Translations under genes and position numbers: made by a program
Part shown: positions 6,128 to 12,156 of the stretch, piece after piece
Layout of the letters: every line of letters begins with the position of its first letter
Numbering within the stretch: the stretch's first letter is position 1
DNA from: an uncultured Burkholderiaceae bacterium
GTDB lineage: Bacteria > Pseudomonadota > Gammaproteobacteria > Burkholderiales > Burkholderiaceae_F
NCBI GenBank assembly: GCA_937936215.1
Contig: CALGWX010000260.1
Location: forward strand, 1 to 12,156
Reading direction: 5' to 3'
Length of the DNA: 12,156 nt
Notes under the pieces: generated by a model
Database searches by the model: none
Seen by the model: only the letters and a program-made list of their open reading frames with translations
What the model was told of the DNA's origin: nothing

Positions 6128-6658
6128 ATGCCGGCCGTGCCCAACCGCTCCGACCCCACGCTCGAACTGCGCAAGGCGCTCGGCCAATTCGCCACCGGCG
6201 TGACGGTGGTGACCACGCTCGCCGCCGACGGCACGCCGGAAGGCATCACGGTCAATTCGTTCACGTCGGTGTCGCTCGAGCCGCCGCTGGTGCTGTGGTG
6301 CCTGGCGCTGAAGGCGGCGATTTTCGACACCTTTCGCGTCGCCAGCCAGCACCTGATCAACGTGCTGGCGGCCGACCAGGTGGAGATCTCCAACCGCTTT
6401 GCCTCGCGCGGCGCCAACCGCTTCGCCGGCCTCAAATGGACGCCCACCGACACCGGCCTGCCGCGGCTGGACGGCTGCCTGGCCTGGTTCGAGTGCGGTA
6501 TCCGCAGCCGCTACGAGGAAGGCGATCACCTGATCCTGGTCGGGCGGGTGGAGTCGTTCGAGGTCGCGCCCGGCAAGCCGCCGCTGATCTTCCACGACAG
6601 CCGCTACCTGAACGCGGTGCCCACGGCGGCGCCGCGGCGCCGCCGCGCGGCGGGCTGA
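6128..6658 (+). CDS. Flavin reductase family protein (DIM6/NTAB type)
   Basis: Proteins of this family bind FMN or FAD and reduce it with NAD(P)H, often to feed a two-component monooxygenase. The 176-residue product shows the family pattern: LRKALGQFATGVTVVTT at 14-30, TVNSFTSVSLEPPLVLWCL at 41-59 (flavin-binding region) and GDHLILVGRV at 132-141 with conserved His134. The C-terminal Arg/Ala-rich tail is unremarkable. No monooxygenase partner is in the window, so the specific role (HpaC-, RutF- or NtaB-like, or a flavoprotein of another kind) cannot be stated. The ATG has no ribosome binding site. A TACAAT box at 6124-6129 overlaps it, so an in-frame GTG at 6137, seven to eight bases after that box, could be the start of a leaderless message. 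Confidence 0.88.
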   Translation: MPAVPNRSDPTLELRKALGQFATGVTVVTTLAADGTPEGITVNSFTSVSLEPPLVLWCLALKAAIFDTFRVASQHLINVLAADQVEISNRFASRGANRFAGLKWTPTDTGLPRLDGCLAWFECGIRSRYEEGDHLILVGRVESFEVAPGKPPLIFHDSRYLNAVPTAAPRRRRAAG

Positions 6659-6674
6659 CCGCGCCGGAGCAGTC

Positions 6675-6696
6675 GCCCGGGGCTGCGCCCCCGGGC
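6675..6696. terminator. GC-rich hairpin between convergent genes, possible bidirectional terminator
   Basis: GCCCGGGG, a six-base loop and CCCCGGGC form a perfect 8-bp stem, 17 bp after the flavin reductase stop and about 75 bp past the permease stop on the other strand. No T-run follows on either side, so termination is suggested by position and stem strength only. Confidence 0.45.
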
Positions 6697-6769
6697 CGCC
6701 CCCGACCTTCCGCCACAGCCGCCGTCTGACTTTCCTGCCCGCAGCGGCACGCCCGAGCGCAGCCACGCC

Positions 6770-7663
6770 TCATCCCCTGCCCGTACGGCTGGCGAGCTGA
6801 ATGCCGCCGAGGATCAGGGCGAGCGCGGTCAGGTGATACGGCCGCGGGGTGTCCGCCAGCAGCCACGCCGACAGCACGGCCGCGAACACGGGCGTCAGGT
6901 TGGCGAAGTACACCGGGATCACCGCGCCGACGCGGCGGATGCCGACGTCCCAGCACCAGTACGCGAGCAGTGACGGAAACACCGCCATGTACAGCATCGC
7001 CGCCACGGCGCCGGCGCTCCACTGGATGCGCGCCGGCGACAGCGCCGCCTCGAGCGCCGCGAACGGCGCGATGGCGACGAGCCCCACCGCGATCTGCGCC
7101 AGCAGCAGCGGCGCGAAAGGCAGGTCGGGCCGGTGCCGGCGCAGCAGCCACGTGTACAGCGTCCAGGTGAGGTTGGCCACCAGCATGATGAGATCGCCCG
7201 GCACGAGGCGAAGCTGCGCCAGGTTGGCCAGCTCGCCGCGCGCCATCACCAGCGCCACGCCGGCGATCGAGAGCGCCGCGCCCACCCACTGCGCCGGCCG
7301 CGTGCGCTCGCCGAAGGCCAGCGCGCCCAGCGCCAGGATGAACACCGGCGAGCTGGAGGCGATCAGGCTGGTAGCCACCGGTGTGGAGGTCTGCAGCGCG
7401 AGGTACTGCAGGGTGTTGTAGGCGCCGACGCCGAGCGGGCCGATGGCGAGCAGGATGCGCCAGTGGCGCGCGAGCGCGGCGCGGTGCTCGGCCAGCGCCC
7501 GCCACGCGAACGGCAGCAGCAGCGCCAGCGCCAGCACCCAGCGGGCCAGCGACAGCGCCACCGGCGGCACTTCGCCGACCAGCAGCCGCGCCGCCACCGC
7601 GTTGCCGGCCCAGAACAGCGGCGGCGCCGTCAGCAGCGCCGCGGTGGCGGCATCGAGCCTCAA
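6770..7663 (-). CDS. EamA/DMT-superfamily permease
   Basis: This 297-residue inner membrane protein has the duplicated EamA layout of about ten hydrophobic segments. The first segment has APPLFWAGNAVAARLLVGEVPP (13-34), matching the usual 'W(G/A)xNxVAxR' start of such permeases. The first repeat ends near FGERTRPAQWVGAALSIAGVALV (117-139). The second repeat contains FPSLLAYWCWDVGIRRVGA (229-247) and VYFANLTPVFAAVLSAWLL (251-269). Members move metabolites such as amino acids, usually outward; the substrate cannot be read from sequence. The start is taken as TTG at 7663, overlapping the benE stop in TTGA, with GGAG six bases before it (7670-7673); no ATG lies near the N-terminus. The overlap implies translational coupling to the BenE gene. 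The frame stays open far upstream, but those codons are out of frame with the real gene there. Confidence 0.9.
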   Translation of the reverse strand: MRLDAATAALLTAPPLFWAGNAVAARLLVGEVPPVALSLARWVLALALLLPFAWRALAEHRAALARHWRILLAIGPLGVGAYNTLQYLALQTSTPVATSLIASSSPVFILALGALAFGERTRPAQWVGAALSIAGVALVMARGELANLAQLRLVPGDLIMLVANLTWTLYTWLLRRHRPDLPFAPLLLAQIAVGLVAIAPFAALEAALSPARIQWSAGAVAAMLYMAVFPSLLAYWCWDVGIRRVGAVIPVYFANLTPVFAAVLSAWLLADTPRPYHLTALALILGGIQLASRTGRG

Positions 7664-8832
7664 ACGGCGCTCCGCGCCCGCCACGCGCGCAGGGCGTGCT
7701 CCAGCGTGTGCGCGGCCAGCCCCGCCGCCAGCCCCCAGAAGGCGGCGCCGATGCCGGCGAAGCTCACGCCGGCGGCGCTGACGGCAAAGGCCAGCAGCGC
7801 CGGGTAGCGCTCGGCCTCGTCCTTCATCGCCGTGCCCAGCGCGCCGACCAGCGGCCCGAGCAGCGCCAGGCCCACCGCGACGGCGATCAGCGCCGGCGGC
7901 AGCGCCCCCAGCAGCGCCACGCCCGAGGCGCCGGCCAGCGCCAGCAGCAGCCAGAAGAACGCGTAGGCGAGGCCGGCGGGCCAGCGCCGCGCCGGGTCGC
8001 GATCGACGTCCGGCCCGGTGCACAGCGCGGCGGTGATCGCGGCCAAATTGGTGCTGTGCGCGCCAAAGAACGCCGAGGCGAGCGAACCGGCGCCGGTGAC
8101 GGCGAGCGCGTCGCGCACCGGCGGCGAGTACCCGGCCGCGCGCAGCACGGCGAAGCCGGGCAGGTTCTGCGAGGCCATCGTCACCAAGTACAGTGGCACG
8201 CCCAGCCCGATCAGCACCGCCGGCTCGAAGCGCGGCGCGACGAACTGCAGCCCCGGCGCGGTGAAGGCGTGCGCGAGCCCGGCGATCTGCCCGAACGCGG
8301 CCGCCGCGGCGATGCCCACGCCGAGCACGATCACCACCGCGAACAGCGCGGAAAACGGCCGCACCACGACGTAGGTGCCGATCATCGCCAGCGCCAGCGC
8401 CGGCGCCTGCGGGATCGCCTTGAAGGCGCCGAGCACGAACGGCAGCAGCACGCCGGCGAGCATCGCCGCGGCGATCGACATCGGGATGCGCTCGATCAGG
8501 CGGCCGAGCGGCCGGAAGGCGGCGGTGGCCACCAGCAGCAGCGCGGCGACGATGAACGCGCCCACCGCCGACTCGAAGGCCACACCGGCGGAGGCGCCGA
8601 TCAGCGCCGCGCCGGGCGTAGACCACGCGGTGAGGATCGGCATGCGGTGGCGCCAGCTCAGCCATGCCGCCTCCAGCGCCTTGACGAGGCTGATGGCGGT
8701 GATCCACGAGATCGTCTGCTCGGGGCTGGCGCCCACCGCCTGCGCCGCGGCGACGATCAGCGCCAGCGTGCCGGCGAAGCCGACCAGCGAGGCGATCAGC
8801 GCCGAGGAGACGTGCGCGAGATGCAGGGTCAC
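7660..8832 (-). CDS. benE: BenE-family (benzoate/H+ symporter type) transporter
   Basis: The 390-residue, highly hydrophobic protein matches the BenE family in length and motifs: SWITAISLVKALEAAWLSW (42-60), PILTAWSTPGAALI (65-78), and the later ASQNLPGFAVLRAAGY and GAHSTNLAAITAAL segments that are strongly conserved in the family. About eleven to twelve membrane segments can be seen. Characterised members import benzoate with protons; here the substrate is unproven because no benzoate degradation genes are near. The start is a GTG at 8832; no ribosome binding site is evident. A TGATACT box on the minus strand (8874-8880) lies about 42 bases upstream and could be a -10 element. The divergent neighbour is the kynB-kynU pair, which suggests a link to aromatic products such as anthranilate. 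The stop overlaps the next gene. Confidence 0.9.
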   Translation of the reverse strand: MTLHLAHVSSALIASLVGFAGTLALIVAAAQAVGASPEQTISWITAISLVKALEAAWLSWRHRMPILTAWSTPGAALIGASAGVAFESAVGAFIVAALLLVATAAFRPLGRLIERIPMSIAAAMLAGVLLPFVLGAFKAIPQAPALALAMIGTYVVVRPFSALFAVVIVLGVGIAAAAAFGQIAGLAHAFTAPGLQFVAPRFEPAVLIGLGVPLYLVTMASQNLPGFAVLRAAGYSPPVRDALAVTGAGSLASAFFGAHSTNLAAITAALCTGPDVDRDPARRWPAGLAYAFFWLLLALAGASGVALLGALPPALIAVAVGLALLGPLVGALGTAMKDEAERYPALLAFAVSAAGVSFAGIGAAFWGLAAGLAAHTLEHALRAWRARSAV

Positions 8833-9178
8833 GGGGGCAGGAGCGCGGCAAGGCGGGCGCAGCGAAGCGCGGCAGTATCACAGCTTTTGCCGTCGCGGCC
8901 ACGGCAGCGGTTGATGCGGCGCCAGCGGCGATCAGCGCGGCGGTGGCGAGCGTCGCGAGGCAGGCGCAACCCGCAGTCTGAGGCCGTGCCTCGGCGCGGC
9001 GCACGACGCACGAAGGCCCCCGCATTCGGTGCCGCGCAACGCGGCCCCTGCGGGCGTGGGCGCCGCCGCCGCGACCGTCGTCATCGACGGCGCGAGGCCC
9101 CACGGCGGCGATGGCGCAAGCTGCCGATGGCGCGGCGGTTTGCCGCTGGGCGGGGCCGCGGGCGATACTGCCCGCGCG
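8833..9178. other. Divergent intergenic region between benE and kynB
   Basis: These 346 bases hold no convincing gene. The open frames crossing it are low in complexity (Ala/Arg-rich) and continue antisense into real genes. It contains promoter-like elements for both sides: TGATACT toward benE (minus, 8874-8880) and GATACT before kynB (9164-9169). Both are followed by GCC. A regulator binding site could lie here, but no dyad stood out. Confidence 0.5.
9140..9169 (+). promoter_or_regulatory. Candidate sigma-70-type promoter of kynB
   Basis: TTGCCG (9140-9145) and GATACT (9164-9169) are separated by 18 bp, each matching four of six consensus positions. The -10 box ends nine bases before the kynB ATG, so transcription would begin almost at the start codon, giving a leaderless or very short leader. 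This fits the absence of a ribosome binding site. Confidence 0.4.
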
Positions 9179-9802
9179 ATGAAGCGGCTGTGGGACATCT
9201 CGCCGGGCGTGGCGCCGGGGCACCCCGTCTTTCCGGGCGATGCGGCCTTCCGCCAGCGCTGGACGTGGACGATCGGGAAGGACTCCCCGGTCAACGTCTC
9301 CGAGATCGCGATGTCGCCGCACACCGGCGCGCATGCTGACGCGCCGTTGCACTACGACCCCCGTGGCGCCTCGATCGGCGAGGTCGCGCTCGAGCCGTAT
9401 CTCGGCCCCTGCCGCGTCGTCCACGCCATCGGCTGCGGCGCGCTGGTGCGGCCCGAGCACCTGGCGCAAAGCCTCGACGGTGCGCCGCCGAGGCTGCTGC
9501 TGCGGACCTACGCGCGGTCGCCCGCATCCTGGGACCCCGCGTTCACCGCCGTCGCGCCGGAGACGATCGACCTGCTGCACGCGCGCGGCGTGATGCTGGT
9601 CGGCATCGACACCCCGTCGCTCGACCCGGAGCGAAGCAAGACCCTCGACAGCCACCAGCGCGTGCGCGCGCACGGCATGGCCGTGCTCGAAGGGCTGCGG
9701 CTCGACGAGGTGCCGCCGGGCGACTACGAACTGATCGCGCTGCCGCTCAAATGGCTGGGGCTGGACGCCAGCCCGGTGCGCGCGGTGCTGCGGGTGCTGT
9801 GA
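9179..9802 (+). CDS. kynB: Kynurenine formamidase (arylformamidase) KynB
   Basis: KynB hydrolyses N-formyl-L-kynurenine to kynurenine and formate, step two of tryptophan breakdown by the kynurenine pathway. The 207-residue protein has the cyclase-family metal site SPHTGAHADAPLHY (46-59; His48, His52, Asp54, His58), the N-terminal DISPGVAPGHPVFPGD (6-21), and GVMLVGIDTPSLDP with SKTLDSH in the second half, all as in bacterial KynB. Length equals that of known KynB proteins (about 205 to 215). It is cytoplasmic, without a signal peptide. The ATG directly follows a GATACT promoter-like box and lacks a ribosome binding site. It overlaps kynU by one base (TGATG). kynA (tryptophan 2,3-dioxygenase), often part of the same operon, is absent from the window. 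Confidence 0.95.
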   Translation: MKRLWDISPGVAPGHPVFPGDAAFRQRWTWTIGKDSPVNVSEIAMSPHTGAHADAPLHYDPRGASIGEVALEPYLGPCRVVHAIGCGALVRPEHLAQSLDGAPPRLLLRTYARSPASWDPAFTAVAPETIDLLHARGVMLVGIDTPSLDPERSKTLDSHQRVRAHGMAVLEGLRLDEVPPGDYELIALPLKWLGLDASPVRAVLRVL

Positions 9803-11082
9803 TGGCCGCCAGCCGCGACGATTGCATGGCGCTGGACGCGCACGACCCGCTGGCGGCGCATCGCGCCGCCTTCGCGCTGCCCGATGGGGTCGTCTACCTC
9901 GACGGCAACTCGCTCGGGGCGCTGCCGGCGGCCACGCCGGCGCGCGTGGCGGCGGTGATCGAGGACGAGTGGGGCCGTGGGCTGATCGGCTCGTGGAACG
10001 CGGCCGGCTGGCTCGAGGCGCCGCGCCGCGTCGGCGGCAAGATCGCGCGGCTGATCGGCGCGCGCGACGACGAGGTGATCTGCGCCGACTCGACCTCGGT
10101 GAACCTGTTCAAGGTACTGGCCGCCGCGCTGCGGCTGCAGCGAGCCGCCGCCCCCGGCCGCGACGTGATCCTGTCCGAGCGCGGCAACTTCCCGACCGAC
10201 CTGTACATCGCGCAGGCGGTGGCCGCATCCTCCGGCGGGCAAGCGCGGCTGGTGACGGTCGGCGCCGACGACCTCGCGGCGCAGCTCACCGAGCGCACGG
10301 CGGTGCTGCTGCTCACGCACGTGAACTACCGCGACGGCCGCATGCACGACATGGCGGCGCTGACCCGCCGCGCGCACGAGGCCGGCGCGCTGGTGATCTG
10401 GGACCTGGCGCATTCGGCCGGCGCGGTGCCGGTGGACCTGAACGCCGCCGAGGCGGACTTCGCGGTGGGCTGCGGCTACAAGTACCTGAACGGCGGGCCC
10501 GGCGCGCCGGCGTTCGTCTACGTCGCGCGGCGGCACCTGCAAGCGATGGCGGAGGACCCCTTTGCGCAGCCGCTGGCGGGCTGGCTCGGCCACCGCGCGC
10601 CGTTCGCCTTCGCGCCCGAATACGAGCCGGCGCGCGGCATCGACCGCTTCGGCGCCGGGACGCCGTCGATCGTGGCGCTGGCGGCGCTCGAGGCCGGCGT
10701 CGACACGGTGCTCGCGGCCGGCATCGGAGCGCTGCGCGCCAAGAGCCTGCGGCTGACGCAAGTTTTCATCGACCTCGTCGAGGCGCAGTGCGTGCGGTTG
10801 GGGCTGCGCCTGCTCACGCCGCGAGAGCCGGAGCGGCGCGGCAGCCAGGTCTCCTTCGCGCACGCGCAAGCCTGGCCGGTGATGCAGGCGCTGATCGCCC
10901 GCGGCGTGGTGGGCGACTTTCGCGCCGGCGAGGACGGCGCACCCGGCATACTGCGCTTCGGCTTCGCGCCGCTTTACGTGCGCTACGCGGACGCGTGGGA
11001 CGCGGCGCAGGCGCTGCGCGAGGTGCTCGCAAGCCGGGCCTGGGACGATCCCCGCTACTTCGAGCCGCGCGCCGTCACGTAA
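9802..11082 (+). CDS. kynU: Kynureninase KynU
   Basis: Kynureninase is a PLP enzyme that splits L-kynurenine to anthranilate and L-alanine (or 3-hydroxykynurenine to 3-hydroxyanthranilate). The 426-residue protein is close to the usual 416 to 430. YLDGNSLGALP at 32-42 is the family N-terminal motif. ADSTSVNLFK (95-104) and ERGNFPTDLYI (126-136) form the cofactor pocket. DLAHSAGAVP (201-210) supplies Asp201, and GCGYKYLNGGPGAP (223-236) contains Lys227, the expected Schiff-base lysine. SQVSFAH (348-354) and ILRFGFAPLY (383-392) complete the family pattern. The ATG at 9802 overlaps the kynB stop; its N-terminus (RDDCMALDAHDPLA) resembles other KynU starts, which favours it over the Met at residue 9. 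Downstream lies a hairpin and the convergent VWA gene. Confidence 0.96.
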   Translation: MAASRDDCMALDAHDPLAAHRAAFALPDGVVYLDGNSLGALPAATPARVAAVIEDEWGRGLIGSWNAAGWLEAPRRVGGKIARLIGARDDEVICADSTSVNLFKVLAAALRLQRAAAPGRDVILSERGNFPTDLYIAQAVAASSGGQARLVTVGADDLAAQLTERTAVLLLTHVNYRDGRMHDMAALTRRAHEAGALVIWDLAHSAGAVPVDLNAAEADFAVGCGYKYLNGGPGAPAFVYVARRHLQAMAEDPFAQPLAGWLGHRAPFAFAPEYEPARGIDRFGAGTPSIVALAALEAGVDTVLAAGIGALRAKSLRLTQVFIDLVEAQCVRLGLRLLTPREPERRGSQVSFAHAQAWPVMQALIARGVVGDFRAGEDGAPGILRFGFAPLYVRYADAWDAAQALREVLASRAWDDPRYFEPRAVT

Positions 11083-11131
11083 GGCATCACGCGCCGCCTT
11101 CCAGTGGTGCAGGCCGGAGCGGCTCACGCCC

Positions 11132-11160
11132 CCGCCGCGGCGTCTCGCACCCCGCGGCGG
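11132..11160. terminator. Perfect 9-bp hairpin between kynU and the convergent VWA gene
   Basis: CCGCCGCGG and CCGCGGCGG flank an 11-base loop, 49 bp after the kynU stop and 8 bp past the VWA gene's stop. Its place between convergent genes suggests a shared terminator, but neither side has a T-run. Confidence 0.5.
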
Positions 11161-11168
11161 CGGATGCC

Positions 11169-12156
11169 CTACGCGATGCGGTTGAACCAGAGCATCGACA
11201 GCCCCGCCGCCAGCAGCGACAGCACCGCGCCGGCGGCGGCGAACAGGGCGCTGATCTCGGTCTGTTTCTTCTCGAACACCAGGCGCGAACTGAGCGTCTC
11301 GTAGACCTTCTTCAGGTCGAGCGCGCTGCCGGCGCGGAAGTACTCGCCCAGCGTCATGCTGGCCACCTGCTTGAGCGTCTCCTCGTCGAGCCGGGCGCGG
11401 AACGACCAGCCCTCGAACTGGATCACCTCGCCCTCGGGGGTGCCGACGCCGACGGTGTAGACGCGCACGCCGCGGTCGGCCGCCATCCGCGCCGCCTTCA
11501 GCGGATCGGGGCCGGTCGTGCGCTGCCCGTCGGTGAGCAGGATGATCGCCGCCGAGTTGTACGAACCGGGCGGCACCGGCTTGAAGTCCTGCGGCTCGGC
11601 CTTGCGCGCGTCGTCGAGCGAGCGGCCGCGCGACTTGTGGTCCTCGCCGTAGATCACGCCGCTCACATCGATGCGCTGCTCCGGGAACAGGGTGTCGAGG
11701 GAGACGAGGATCGCGCTGCCGGTGGCGGTGCCGCGCTGCAGGTGGAAGCGGTCGATCGCCGCCAGCACGTCCTCGCGGCTGAGCGTCGGCGGCTGCACCA
11801 GCGAGGCGGTGCCGGCGAAGGCGACCACGCCGACGCGCGTCTTCGGCGGCAGCTGCTCGACGAAGGCGCGCGCCGCCGCCTGCGAGGCTTCGAGCCGGTT
11901 CGGCTCGATGTCCTTGGCGCGCATGCTGCCCGACACGTCCATCGCCAGGATGATCGTCTCCTGCTGCGTGGGCAGCGTCACCGTGGCGTGCGGCCGCGAG
12001 GCGGCGACGATCATCGTCGCCAGCGCCATCAGGAACAGCAGTGGCGGCACGTGCCGCCGCCAGCGCGCGGTGCCCGCCATCGCCTCCTTGACCAGCCCCA
12101 GGCTGGCGAAGCGCAGCGCGAACTTCTTGCGCCGCGCCAGCAGCCAGAAATACGCC
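11169..12156 (-). CDS. BatA-like VWA-domain membrane protein (5' end beyond the window)
   Basis: The frame is open through the right window edge: the bases 12081-12155 read AYFWLLARRKKFALRF followed by ASLGLVKEA, the membrane-proximal lead-in (BatA N-terminal region) of this family. The ATG at 12080 is therefore internal. The visible 328 residues contain a hydrophobic segment at about 37-53 (PPLLFLMALATMIVAAS), then a von Willebrand factor A domain from about residue 66. Its MIDAS motif DVSGSM begins at Asp73, and LLTDGQ supplies the later metal-contact segment. A charged insertion of about 40 residues (GEDHKSRGRS to KPVPPGSY) lies inside the VWA domain. A last membrane segment (ALFAAAGAVLSLLAAGLSML) sits near the C-terminus, so the domain probably faces the periplasm. 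BatA proteins usually belong to moxR-DUF58-batA-batB clusters; here no batB follows. Confidence 0.92.
   Translation of the reverse strand, partial: AYFWLLARRKKFALRFASLGLVKEAMAGTARWRRHVPPLLFLMALATMIVAASRPHATVTLPTQQETIILAMDVSGSMRAKDIEPNRLEASQAAARAFVEQLPPKTRVGVVAFAGTASLVQPPTLSREDVLAAIDRFHLQRGTATGSAILVSLDTLFPEQRIDVSGVIYGEDHKSRGRSLDDARKAEPQDFKPVPPGSYNSAAIILLTDGQRTTGPDPLKAARMAADRGVRVYTVGVGTPEGEVIQFEGWSFRARLDEETLKQVASMTLGEYFRAGSALDLKKVYETLSSRLVFEKKQTEISALFAAAGAVLSLLAAGLSMLWFNRIA

Noticed and set aside
8932..9324. A signal-peptide-like stretch in minus-strand frames between benE and kynB
   Set aside because: The hydrophobic Ala-rich run sits in a frame without a plausible start and continues antisense into kynB; likely chance.
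7381..9339. A 652-codon plus-strand open frame rich in Arg, Gln and Gly
   Set aside because: It lies antisense to the well-supported permease and BenE genes and has low-complexity composition without any domain pattern.
6770..9673. A 967-codon open frame on the minus strand spanning the permease, benE and antisense kynB
   Set aside because: Only its last 297 codons (the permease) look like a protein. The rest is Arg/Ala/Gly-rich, out of frame with benE and antisense to kynB, as expected for stop-poor GC-rich DNA.

Overview
The window is very GC-rich (about 70% by eye). Its gene repertoire is that of a betaproteobacterium, most likely order Burkholderiales: kynB-kynU, a LemA/TPM-domain cluster, a DUF1992 protein and a BatA-type VWA protein. 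This placement is an inference from gene content and codon use. No rRNA, tRNA or CRISPR array was seen.

Left part (1-2423): a complete IS21-family insertion sequence with istA, istB and 52-bp imperfect terminal inverted repeats. Each terminal repeat carries two copies of a 20-bp motif at 24-bp phase. The 83 bp to its left read as an internal piece of a second transposase, probably IS1182 family. The matching N-terminal part is not seen on the right, and there is no clear target duplication, so the site has probably been rearranged. A perfect 16-bp inverted repeat sits inside the 5' part of istA.

Middle-left (2515-6095, all minus strand): DUF1992 protein, LemA-type lipoprotein, an exported TPM-domain protein with a Gly-rich tail, a small TPM-domain protein, MsrA (peptide methionine sulfoxide reductase) and a short unrecognised ORF. 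The two TPM genes are coupled by a TGATG overlap, and gaps in the lemA-TPM-TPM-msrA run are at most 44 bp, so this is probably one envelope/stress operon.

Middle (6128-6658, plus): a flavin reductase-like protein, divergent from the DUF1992 gene and convergent with the next operon across a GC-rich hairpin.

Middle-right (6770-8832, minus): a BenE-family symporter followed by an EamA/DMT-family permease that starts at a TTG overlapping the benE stop. About 350 bp away on the plus strand lies kynB-kynU (9179-11082), arylformamidase and kynureninase joined by a TGATG overlap. Together these convert N-formylkynurenine to anthranilate and alanine (or 3-hydroxykynurenine to 3-hydroxyanthranilate). 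The divergent arrangement, with a shared GATACTGCC promoter-like element on both sides, suggests the transporters handle an aromatic amine or acid of this pathway; this is inference.

Right end (11169 to edge, minus): a BatA-like VWA protein, cut by the window boundary at its N-terminus, convergent with kynU across a perfect 9-bp hairpin.

Most of the window is ordinary chromosomal content. The most interesting points are the istA hairpin, the rearranged IS boundary, and the divergent kynBU / benE-eamA pair. I did not find an obviously new system.
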